This document shows positions 7,478 to 15,314 of a stretch of 40,284 nucleotides of DNA, in pieces. Made by a program: the position numbers and the translations under genes. Source of the stretch: Bacillota bacterium. Lineage in GTDB: Bacteria > Vulcanimicrobiota > JAJTBE01. The DNA is taken from positions 1-40,284 of the forward strand of contig JAJTBE010000048.1 of the NCBI GenBank assembly GCA_021287065.1, written 5' to 3'. Within the stretch, counting starts at the first letter, position 1, and the number at the start of each line of letters is the position of its first letter. The notes below the pieces were generated by a model. That model saw nothing but the letters and a program-made list of their open reading frames with translations, ran no database searches and was not told where the DNA came from.

Positions 7478-8256
7478 TGCATACTTCATATATTAAGATA
7501 GATGAAATATCCCTCGCCTGTTCCCTTATTTTTATGGTGATTGCCATTGTCTTCAGTTACATAGAGAAAACGAAGCTTGAAAAGGAACTGATGATTGCCA
7601 CGGTGAGATGTTTCTTTCAGCTTATGGCGGTGGGGTATGTTCTGAGGGCTGTTTTTAAATCCGACAAATGGTATTTTGTTGTTATTCTTGTGGTTACAAT
7701 GATTACTGTTGCGGGATTTGACGCAGCGAGAAGAGAGAAAAAAACTCCCGGCGCATTTCTGATTGCAGTAGTTTCTATAACTGCAGGTTCGATTATCGTG
7801 ATGGGAATTATTGCATCTTTGATTTTAAAGGTTGACTGTTGGTACAATCCACAGTATATTGTCCCTATAATGGGAATGTTAATTGGAAATTCCATGAATG
7901 GAGCTTCCATTCTGTTTAACCGCCTCTATTCCGAAATCAAATCAAACAGGGATAAGATAGAAGCCAGGCTTTCTCTGGGAGCAACACCCAAACAGGCTCT
8001 GGGCGAGTCTGTGGCTGCGGCTATAAAAGCTGCGATGATACCGGTTATTAACAATACGATGGTTGTTGGGATCGTATCCCTTCCGGGAATGATGACGGGT
8101 CAGATAATAGCAGGTGCTGATCCGGCGGATTCGGTAAGATATCAGATTGTCATCATGTATATGCTGCCGGCGGCAGTTTCAATAACCACCTGGATTTCAG
8201 CCCGTATGGCGGGAAACCGCTTTTTTACCGAAGCAATGCAGCTTCGCGAAATGTAA
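7477..8256 (+). CDS. fetB: ABC transporter permease, FetB (YbbM/UPF0014)-like
   Basis: This inner-membrane protein of 259 residues has about seven hydrophobic helices. It carries UPF0014 hallmarks: VPIMGMLIGNSMNGASILFNRL near the middle, EARLSLGATPKQAL in the cytoplasmic loop, and GIVSLPGMMTGQIIAGADP followed by IVIMYMLPAAVSI. These match FetB-like permeases, with the length expected for the family. It overlaps the ATPase gene by one nucleotide. With FetA it would form a complete exporter (two ATPases and two permeases), probably for iron or another metal. It is the last gene before a 200-nt gap ahead of bamA. Confidence 0.85.
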   Translation: MHTSYIKIDEISLACSLIFMVIAIVFSYIEKTKLEKELMIATVRCFFQLMAVGYVLRAVFKSDKWYFVVILVVTMITVAGFDAARREKKTPGAFLIAVVSITAGSIIVMGIIASLILKVDCWYNPQYIVPIMGMLIGNSMNGASILFNRLYSEIKSNRDKIEARLSLGATPKQALGESVAAAIKAAMIPVINNTMVVGIVSLPGMMTGQIIAGADPADSVRYQIVIMYMLPAAVSITTWISARMAGNRFFTEAMQLREM

Positions 8257-8380
8257 AAACCCCTTAACATGGAAAATAAAAGAATTCTGTTGGCGTTTAA
8301 GAGAATATCTGAAAAATAACATGGAATAAAAATACGGGATTACACTACATGAAGGATAATGCTTCAAATCGTCGAAGCAA

Positions 8381-8411
8381 ATCCTGATCCCGAAAGCAGG
8401 ATCTTATTTTT
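8381..8411 (+). terminator. Possible weak terminator between fetB and bamA
   Basis: ATCCTG (8381-8386) pairs with CAGGAT (8397-8402) across a 10-nt loop and is followed by CTTATTTTT. The stem is short. The rest of 8257-8466 is AT-rich, carries no gene, and probably holds the promoter of the outer-membrane operon, though no clear -35/-10 pair was found. Confidence 0.3.
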
Positions 8412-8466
8412 CATATACAATAAAATACTTCTATATAGAAGAAAAACTCGTCCGGAGGTTCACAAT

Positions 8467-11202
8467 ATGAAAATGCGTCTCTACACCGTCGTTCTGGCGG
8501 CAGTCCTTTTCGCATTCCTGGCCGTTGGAGGCTGGGCCGCACAGAAAACGGATTCTGCAGGCAACGGAAAAAACAGCACTGCTGTTACATCAGATCAGTC
8601 ATCAAATTCCGTTGACGGCGCAAAGCAGACAAAATCAGACACTAAAAACAGCTCATCAAAAAAAGTTGTTAAATCTGCCGCTCCCAAGAAAAGTTTCTAT
8701 GAAGAGGAAAAGCAGAGAAGAGAAGCAAAGAATTCAGCATCCGTAGTGAAGCCTCAGGTTTCTAAGCAGGCTCAGCCTGTAGTAAAGGAAACAGCAGAAG
8801 AAAAAAGCTCATTTGAAAAAGTTGCAGAAGCTTCAAAACCGGTTGAGGAAACAAAACCCGTTGAAACAGTAAAATCCGCAGAACCCGCAAAGCCCGCAGA
8901 GGCAGCGAAGCCTGTGGAAACTGCTGCTGCACCCGTTGCAAATCCGCAGCCTGCTGAAAAAACAACAGTAAGTGAACCTGCAAAAACAGCACAGACAACT
9001 GCTCCTGTTAAGGAAAAACGCTCAAGAAAGCGCACTCCCAAAGCAGCAGCATCTGAAAATAAATCCGCACAGGCATCCCAGACCGTTCAGGCTCCCAAGT
9101 CTGAAGCGTCTGCCCAGCCTGCCCCGGCTCCCCAGCCCGCTCAGGCAGTACCGGCTCCCCAGTCTGCACAGCCTGCAGCAGCATCAGCCCCTGCCGTAGA
9201 GAGCAGCGAAGATGTTAAGAAACCTTCGGTTGAAGATAAACCGGACCTTATGAAAGAGAATTCCAGCCCGACTCAGGAGTCAGCCAATATCAGAATCACT
9301 GCCATTGAAGTTGTCGGAAACACCCAGATCCCCACCGACGATATTCTTGCCGTAATTCGCAGCAAAGTTGGCGAAAATGTTATCGAACCCAGAATCAGAG
9401 CCGACCAGCAGGCAATATTCGAGATGGGATATTTCACAAATGTGAAAATAGACACTCCTTATTTTGCCGGCGGCGTCAAACTGGTATTCCGTCTTACTGA
9501 AAATCCTATCGTAAGAAAAATCACCATTCTTGGCAACAAGATAGTTCCCGCTTCAAAGCTTACCGAACTTATCCAGACCAAGGAAGGGAAGATCTTAAAT
9601 ACAAAAGTTCTGGCAGCAGACAGAGCTGAAATCGACTATTATTATGACGAATCACTGGGCTATCAGCTTAAACCCACCCATACCAAGGAAGTCAACTTCA
9701 CCAGCGACGGCGAACTGCTTCTCTCCATTCAGGAAGGTATGACCGTAAAAGGTGTTGATGTTAAAGGAAGCTCACTTTTCCCCGAGGATAAACTCAGAGC
9801 AATGGTAAGTCTCAAAAAGGGAGATCTTCTTAACACCAAGCAGCTGAAAGAGGATACAACAACCATATCCAAATTCTATGAAGACGAAGGATATGTGCTT
9901 GACACAATCCGCCCCCAGGTTGATTATAAAGAAGGATTTGTAACCATTCAGGTAATCGAAGCTGTGGTTGAGGCGATTAAGATCGAAATTTCACCCGTTG
10001 AAGGCAGATCAAAAGCCAGAACCAAAAACTATGTGGTTTACCGCAATATCAGAGTTAAGGAAGGCGAAGTCCTTCAGCAGAAAAAACTGAAAAAGGACAT
10101 TGAAAGACTTAACAACCTTGGTTACTTTGCAAAAGTAAATGTGGAACCCGAACCCGGAAGCAAGCCCGGCAATGTGGTGCTTGTATTTAAAATGACCGAG
10201 CAGAAGACCGGTCTTGCCACCATCGGCGTCGGCTACACCGGCGGCGGATCCAGCGCAGTAAGATCAGGTATCACCGGAGCCATTTCATACAGCGAAAAGA
10301 ACATCGCCGGCACAGGCCAGGGCGCAGGTTTTTCATGGCAGAGAGGCGCCAATGTTGACGCACTCAGCGGCAACTACACAAACCCGGCTATCAACAAAAA
10401 TCAGGATTCAATCAGTGTGGGCCTCTACAGAAACTACTACTACGAACTCAGACAGCCCATAGGCGAAACTATTGACGATAAACGCTATGCACTGTATGAT
10501 GATAAACGAATCGGCGGAAACATCATTTTTGGAAAGAAGATAACCGATGACTTCCGCGGCTTCCTCTCATTCCGTCACGAAACAATCAAAATTTCGAGAT
10601 CGGCTGATTCAGAATACGAACCCACCGGCGTTTCACAAGGTACTCTCAATGTGGGCGGCGTAGGCGCACTTTATGACACCCGTAATGATGTATTCGACCC
10701 CACAGAGGGCGGATACATTGATCTGGCAACCAGCTTTGCCGGCGGCGTCTTTGGCGGAACCTACGACTACCAGAAATACCAGCTCGAAATGAGAAAGTAT
10801 ATTCCTATCGGTAAGAAAAACAAATCGACCATCGCCCTCAGAGCATGGGGCGGCATTATCAGAGGAAAACTGGAAGACATACCGGTAACCGAAACATTCT
10901 ATGTGGGCGGCACCGATACAATCCGCGGTTATTCACAGAATGAGTTCTACGGAACCCGTATGGTGGTTCTCAATGCGGAATACAGATTCCCCATTGCAAA
11001 CATAAAATTCCTCAAAGGCGCAGTATTTGCTGACGCAGGCAATGCCTGGTTCCCCAGCGACTCAAGGCGCAGACTTTATGCTGACGGCGGCGCAGGCCTC
11101 AGAATCGTATTCCCCACTCTGGGCCTCGGCGTAATCCGTCTCGACTATTCTTCCGGCGAAGCTGGCGGAAGAACATCCATTGGTATCGGACAGACATTCT
11201 AA
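8467..11202 (+). CDS. bamA: BamA-type outer membrane protein assembly factor with a long Lys/Ala/Pro/Glu-rich linker
   Basis: The ATG at 8467 is preferred over one at 8359. GGAGG lies about 7 nt upstream, and a signal peptide (MKMRLYTVVLAAVL... ending GGWAA) follows at once. The 911-residue protein has three parts. Residues 27-270 are low complexity, rich in Lys, Ala, Pro, Glu and Gln with repeats such as AKPVETAAAP and APQPAQAVPAPQ. Residues 273-580 form what look like four POTRA domains; the first opens IRITAIEVVGNTQIP. Residues 585-911 are the 16-strand barrel, with IRGY near 819 at the conserved VRGY/F position and a C-terminal Phe, the Bam recognition signal. E. coli BamA has five POTRAs, 810 residues and no such linker. 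It inserts beta-barrel proteins into the outer membrane. OmpH-type chaperone genes follow directly. Confidence 0.93.
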   Translation: MKMRLYTVVLAAVLFAFLAVGGWAAQKTDSAGNGKNSTAVTSDQSSNSVDGAKQTKSDTKNSSSKKVVKSAAPKKSFYEEEKQRREAKNSASVVKPQVSKQAQPVVKETAEEKSSFEKVAEASKPVEETKPVETVKSAEPAKPAEAAKPVETAAAPVANPQPAEKTTVSEPAKTAQTTAPVKEKRSRKRTPKAAASENKSAQASQTVQAPKSEASAQPAPAPQPAQAVPAPQSAQPAAASAPAVESSEDVKKPSVEDKPDLMKENSSPTQESANIRITAIEVVGNTQIPTDDILAVIRSKVGENVIEPRIRADQQAIFEMGYFTNVKIDTPYFAGGVKLVFRLTENPIVRKITILGNKIVPASKLTELIQTKEGKILNTKVLAADRAEIDYYYDESLGYQLKPTHTKEVNFTSDGELLLSIQEGMTVKGVDVKGSSLFPEDKLRAMVSLKKGDLLNTKQLKEDTTTISKFYEDEGYVLDTIRPQVDYKEGFVTIQVIEAVVEAIKIEISPVEGRSKARTKNYVVYRNIRVKEGEVLQQKKLKKDIERLNNLGYFAKVNVEPEPGSKPGNVVLVFKMTEQKTGLATIGVGYTGGGSSAVRSGITGAISYSEKNIAGTGQGAGFSWQRGANVDALSGNYTNPAINKNQDSISVGLYRNYYYELRQPIGETIDDKRYALYDDKRIGGNIIFGKKITDDFRGFLSFRHETIKISRSADSEYEPTGVSQGTLNVGGVGALYDTRNDVFDPTEGGYIDLATSFAGGVFGGTYDYQKYQLEMRKYIPIGKKNKSTIALRAWGGIIRGKLEDIPVTETFYVGGTDTIRGYSQNEFYGTRMVVLNAEYRFPIANIKFLKGAVFADAGNAWFPSDSRRRLYADGGAGLRIVFPTLGLGVIRLDYSSGEAGGRTSIGIGQTF

Positions 11203-11253
11203 TCTGTGTTGATGAAATATTAATTGAGTTCCCTGCAGGAGGTTTAATTCAAA

Positions 11254-12141
11254 GTGTCAGAAGAAAAAAAGGGAAATAACAGTAAACTGTTTGTAGTTAT
11301 TGCTGTAGTGGTTCTGGTTGTCGGAGCCATCGCAGCGGGATTTTTCTACATGGACAAGATGAAAAAAGCGGACAAACAGCCCGTGGTAACATCTAATGTG
11401 GGCGCCATTGATCGTGATAAGATTTATGAACTTCCCGAATTTGTAGATGCCCAGAAGAAAATGGAAGAATACGGAAAAAGTATTCAGGCCAAGATAGAGA
11501 CAGAAACCAAAGGTCTCAACAAGAATGACCCCAAAGATATTGCAAAGATACAGGAAATCCTCAGTAAGTATGAGAGAGAAGTTTCCGTTCAGGAAAACAC
11601 CATTAAAAACCCTCTCATGAAAAGAGCTGAAGCTGCTATTGCAACCATAGCTGTCAAAAAAGGTCTCAACACCATTCTCGATAAAAAGATCGTTGTTTGT
11701 GGAACCCAGGACATTACCAATGATGTAGTTGAGTTTATGAAAGCCAACAAAACCATCACCCCTCCCACAGATAAGGAAATCGACGCTCTCACAGCCAAGT
11801 CGAAAGTCGGCTATTTCGACCAGTCCGTTGTTATGAGTCTGAAAGATTTCAGAACAGCCCGTGAAGAAATGGAAAAAATAAAGGAAGCTGCAAGACAGGC
11901 GTTTGAACAGGAAGTAAAAACCAAAAAACTGACACAGGAACAAGCTGGTCAGCTTCAGATGTCATATATGGATGATCTGAAGAAAAAAAGTGATGACCTT
12001 CACGCCCCTATCTTCAGAAAAGTAAACAGAACTGTTGAAACGGTAGCCAAGACAAAGGGCCTGAGCATAGTAGTCGATAAGGAAAACATACTGTACGGCG
12101 GCATCAACATCACCAGCGAAGTCGCCGACGAAATGAAGTGA
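11254..12141 (+). CDS. Membrane-anchored protein with two tandem OmpH/Skp-like domains
   Basis: Start is GTG at 11254, after an AGGAGG about 12 nt upstream. An N-terminal charged stretch and a transmembrane helix (about 11-33) are not followed by a clear cleavage site, so the protein is probably anchored in the inner membrane with the rest periplasmic. The 295 residues contain two Skp-like units. Each opens with VGxxD, has a helical hairpin, and closes with a strand pair: LNTILDKKIVVCGTQDITNDVVEFM in the first and LSIVVDKENILYGGINITSEVADEM in the second. An internal duplication is therefore clear. Skp holds unfolded outer-membrane proteins on their way to BamA, and the position directly after bamA supports that role. 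Ordinary Skp is a soluble trimer of single-domain subunits, so the anchored two-domain form is unusual. Confidence 0.85.
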   Translation: MSEEKKGNNSKLFVVIAVVVLVVGAIAAGFFYMDKMKKADKQPVVTSNVGAIDRDKIYELPEFVDAQKKMEEYGKSIQAKIETETKGLNKNDPKDIAKIQEILSKYEREVSVQENTIKNPLMKRAEAAIATIAVKKGLNTILDKKIVVCGTQDITNDVVEFMKANKTITPPTDKEIDALTAKSKVGYFDQSVVMSLKDFRTAREEMEKIKEAARQAFEQEVKTKKLTQEQAGQLQMSYMDDLKKKSDDLHAPIFRKVNRTVETVAKTKGLSIVVDKENILYGGINITSEVADEMK

Positions 12142-12151
12142 GAACTCCCGT

Positions 12152-13633
12152 ATGGGTATATTTAAAAGTAACGGCTTTAAGATTGCCATAAAAATACTTA
12201 TTGTTCTGCTTGTTGCAGGCGGTTTAGGTTTTCTCGGATGGACATACAGGGAAACTTTGGTTTCCTATATTCCGTCGAGCCTTATGCCAAAACCGGAGAA
12301 ACCGGAAAAACCACCCAATGAGTTTGGTATTGTTGAATACGGCAAGCTCATTCAGGAACATCCTGATTTCGAAACTCTGAAAAAATATGACGAGGAAATC
12401 AGCAAGCTGGGACCCAATCCTTTTGATCCCACAGCTCTTAAAGGTGTGAGCGATCAGCTTAGCGATAAGATGATGAAATTCCATAAAGAAATGGAAAAGG
12501 GACTTCTCGCCGAGAGAGACAGGATCATGGGTGAGGCAAAAGGCGAAGTGGAAAAACTCCAGAAAGAGTTTATGGCCAAAGCCAATGTCAAGAAGGCTGA
12601 ATTCGAAAGCTATCAGGCAAAAATGCGGGGCGAGTATGAAAAAGCCCAGAAAGATCCCAACAGACCTCTGTCAAAATGGGAAAAGGAATTTTCCACAAGA
12701 GTTTATAACGAATCCAGAGATCTTCAGGAGCTGAAGGAAAGGCAGATTGCCGCCAAAAGACTGGAGATTGAAAAGAAGAGTCAGGAAAAACTGCTTGTCA
12801 AAAAGCGGGATCTTGAAGCGCAGGTTGCAAGTTTCGAAGATGCTCTCTCAAAAGAGAACAATGTGAAAAAAGTCAACCTTCAGCTCAAAATGCAGGCTGC
12901 CAAGGATGACGAGGAAAGACAGCAGTATCAGGATGAGCTTAACAAACTCTATTCAGATGAAGATTCAAAGATAGCTGCAAAAAGAGATGAGCTGAGAAAA
13001 GACTTTGACGCCCTCGATTCATCGGAAAGAGCAGCCAATGAGAAAGCTCTGTCAGCTTACCGCAATAAGCTTGAGAGAGATGTTGACCGTCAGCTTCAGG
13101 GAGTTAAAGACCGCGTAGCTTCAAAAATGGCGGGTGAAGGCAAGAAACCCGGTTCTCAGGGTGAGGTTGCAGTTCATGTGCCGGATCAGGTCCGCAAACA
13201 GCTCGAAGATAAGCAGAAAGCTATTTCATCAGAAATGCAGGCTCTTGAGCAGCAAATGAAAGGCAAAGTAGGAGAGATTGAAGCCCGTTCCAAGCAGAAA
13301 TTTGATGCGGTAAGAGAGAAATTCTCCAAAAAGATGGAAGAATACCAGAAGCAGCTTGCCAGCGAGTTTGAACGCAAGAAGAAAGAACTTGTTGACAAAC
13401 AGATGGAAGCTAACAAGGAGAAAAAGGAATCATGGGAAAAGCTGAAGGATGCCCGTCAGCGTAAGTATAATGAAATCATTGCCGATATCAACAGACAGGT
13501 TGAAACAATTGCAAAAGATAATAATGTAACTGTCGTTGTCGGTGCATATACAGTAAATATTAACGGCTCCGATCTTAATGACCAGGCTTTGGAAGCTGTT
13601 AAGAAAATCAAACCCCAGGGCGCTTCCAATTAA
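12152..13633 (+). CDS. Long coiled-coil OmpH-family protein with N-terminal membrane anchor
   Basis: The 493-residue protein starts ten nucleotides after the previous stop. A transmembrane segment lies at about 11-30 (IKILIVLLVAGGLGFLGW), followed by Pro-rich PKPEKPEKPP. FGIVEYGKLIQEHPDFETLKKYDEEI then matches the OmpH start. Residues 95-450 are almost entirely charged heptads (Glu, Lys, Gln, Arg), predicted to be long coiled coil, roughly three times the tentacle length of ordinary Skp. The C-terminus, VETIAKDNNVTVVVGAYTVNINGSDLNDQALEAVKKI, matches the strand pair that closes OmpH domains. It is therefore one OmpH domain with greatly extended arms, fixed in the inner membrane. It could reach across the periplasm as a chaperone cage or tether. 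Function is inferred from the fold and from its place after bamA. Confidence 0.8.
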   Translation: MGIFKSNGFKIAIKILIVLLVAGGLGFLGWTYRETLVSYIPSSLMPKPEKPEKPPNEFGIVEYGKLIQEHPDFETLKKYDEEISKLGPNPFDPTALKGVSDQLSDKMMKFHKEMEKGLLAERDRIMGEAKGEVEKLQKEFMAKANVKKAEFESYQAKMRGEYEKAQKDPNRPLSKWEKEFSTRVYNESRDLQELKERQIAAKRLEIEKKSQEKLLVKKRDLEAQVASFEDALSKENNVKKVNLQLKMQAAKDDEERQQYQDELNKLYSDEDSKIAAKRDELRKDFDALDSSERAANEKALSAYRNKLERDVDRQLQGVKDRVASKMAGEGKKPGSQGEVAVHVPDQVRKQLEDKQKAISSEMQALEQQMKGKVGEIEARSKQKFDAVREKFSKKMEEYQKQLASEFERKKKELVDKQMEANKEKKESWEKLKDARQRKYNEIIADINRQVETIAKDNNVTVVVGAYTVNINGSDLNDQALEAVKKIKPQGASN

Positions 13634-13681
13634 CCCGGGCTGCCCTGACTGACCCAAATGAAAGGAACGGATGTTGGTTAA

Positions 13682-14185
13682 ATGAAATTTCAAAGCTTTA
13701 AGGTTATAGCAGCATCAATTATGCTTTGTCTTGCTTTTTGTTTCAGCGGTTGTAAGGTTGACAACAAAACTACCGATGAAAGCGCTCAGAAAAGCAGGGA
13801 TCTGAAAGTTGGTTATATAGATTCTGATAAACTCATTGCTGAGGATCCTGATTTCAAGTCATTCTTTAATGAAAAACAGAAACAGGCACAGCAGCTTCAG
13901 GAAAAGTTTGGCGGTAAAGAACTTTCACCGGAAGAGCAGAAGAATCTCGAAAAACTTACTAAGGAATTTGCTGCCAAAGAGGCAAGAATTCTTGGCACTT
14001 TTGTAGCCAAAGCAAGAGAAGCATCCACCAGGGTAATGGAAGAAAAGAAGCTTGACCTGGTCCTGAATAATGCAGCGTCCAGATCTGTGATGGAATATGG
14101 TGGAGAAGACATTACCGATGATGTAAAGGTAAAGATCACGGAACTCGAAAAATCCAAAAATGCTTCAGGTGGTAAGAAAGAGTAA
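13682..14185 (+). CDS. OmpH/Skp-like lipoprotein
   Basis: This is the third OmpH-type gene in a row. The signal peptide ends in a lipobox, FSGC, with the lipidated Cys at 24, followed by Lys-Val, so outer- or inner-membrane lipoprotein sorting is possible. The mature part has the standard single OmpH layout: LKVGYIDSDKLIAEDPDFK, a helical arm rich in Gln, Glu and Lys with KELSPEEQKNLEKL at the turn, and a closing DLVLNNAASRSVMEYGGEDITDDVKVKI. The 167-residue length is close to ordinary Skp. The weak Shine-Dalgarno (GGAACGG) about 15 nt upstream suggests reliance on coupling with the upstream gene. Likely a periplasmic holdase cooperating with BamA, but held to a membrane by its lipid. lpxD begins five nucleotides after the stop. 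Confidence 0.85.
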   Translation: MKFQSFKVIAASIMLCLAFCFSGCKVDNKTTDESAQKSRDLKVGYIDSDKLIAEDPDFKSFFNEKQKQAQQLQEKFGGKELSPEEQKNLEKLTKEFAAKEARILGTFVAKAREASTRVMEEKKLDLVLNNAASRSVMEYGGEDITDDVKVKITELEKSKNASGGKKE

Positions 14186-14190
14186 CAGGC

Positions 14191-15261
14191 ATGATTAAAT
14201 CACGAGCATCAATAACATTGACGGAACTCGCTGAAATACTCGGCGGCAAACTAAAAGGCGAAAATATTACGATAAATGACATAGCAGGTATTGATGATGT
14301 GGAACCCGGTGAAATAACCTGGGTGGAAGATCACAAAACTCTGGATAAAGCCCTTGAATCATGGGCTTCCGCTCTGATTGCCAGCGATAATGTCTATGAA
14401 AAATTCAGGGAGAAAATCAGTATTCCGTGTATTACTGTTCAGAAACCCAGGGTAGCTTTTGCCAAGACCCTGGGAGTTTTTTATGAAAGACACCTTCCTG
14501 ATCGTTCAATTTCAGAATCAGCTAAAATCGGCAAAAATGTCACCCTTGGCGATAATGTTTCCATTGGTGAATATGCTATAATTTGCGACAATTGCGTCCT
14601 TGGAGACAATGTAACGATATTCCCCCATGTTTACATTGGCGATGGAGTTACAATCGGAAAAGGCTCAATTATTTATCCCTTTGCCTCTGTCTATGATCAT
14701 TGCGTTTTAGGCGAGGAAGTTATGCTCCACAGCGGCACTGTTATCGGTGCAGACGGATTCGGCTTCGTCGAGGACAGTGGAACCCGGTATAAAATTCCCC
14801 AGGTTGGAAAAGTCATAATCGGCAACCGTGTGGAAATCGGAGCCAATGTTACCATCGACAGAGCTACTACAGGCGCTACTACAGTAGGCGACGGAACAAA
14901 AATCGACAATCTCATTATGATTGGCCACAATAACCATATCGGCAAAAATTGCGTTTTTGTTTCCCAGTCGGGTGTCGCCGGATCCTGTGAAATAGGCGAC
15001 AATGTAACAGTTGCAGCACAAGCGGGAATTGCTCCCCATATCAAAATCGGATCAAACACGGTGGTGGCCGGTAGAGGCGGGGTAACCCACGATATACCGG
15101 AAAATATGATTGTATCAGGATTTCCCGCAAAACCCCATCATGAAGCCCTCAGACTTAATGGCGCCCTGCAGAGGCTTCCCTCTCTGATAAAAACTATCAG
15201 GGATATGGAAGCCAGAATCAAACAGCTCGAGGAACACGCTGGAGCTGTGCAGCAGGTGTAG
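14191..15261 (+). CDS. lpxD: UDP-3-O-(3-hydroxyacyl)glucosamine N-acyltransferase LpxD
   Basis: LpxD adds the second hydroxyacyl chain, at the amino group of UDP-3-O-acyl-glucosamine, in the third step of lipid A synthesis in the cytoplasm. The 356-residue protein has the LpxD-specific N-terminal uridine-binding domain (1-100, ITLTELAEILGGKLKGE). A left-handed beta-helix of hexapeptide repeats follows (about 110-310, for example IGKNVTLGDNVSIGEYAII). GADGFGFVEDSGTRYKIPQVG is a diagnostic loop. The catalytic His is His246 in NLIMIGHNNHIG, equivalent to E. coli His239. A short C-terminal helix (MEARIKQLEEHA) completes the fold. It sits directly behind the OmpH genes, as in many diderms. Confidence 0.96.
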   Translation: MIKSRASITLTELAEILGGKLKGENITINDIAGIDDVEPGEITWVEDHKTLDKALESWASALIASDNVYEKFREKISIPCITVQKPRVAFAKTLGVFYERHLPDRSISESAKIGKNVTLGDNVSIGEYAIICDNCVLGDNVTIFPHVYIGDGVTIGKGSIIYPFASVYDHCVLGEEVMLHSGTVIGADGFGFVEDSGTRYKIPQVGKVIIGNRVEIGANVTIDRATTGATTVGDGTKIDNLIMIGHNNHIGKNCVFVSQSGVAGSCEIGDNVTVAAQAGIAPHIKIGSNTVVAGRGGVTHDIPENMIVSGFPAKPHHEALRLNGALQRLPSLIKTIRDMEARIKQLEEHAGAVQQV

Positions 15262-15314
15262 CCTGCTCTTCCTGAAGTAGGGAAGAAGTATTACAATAAA
15301 GAAAATGACAGAAA

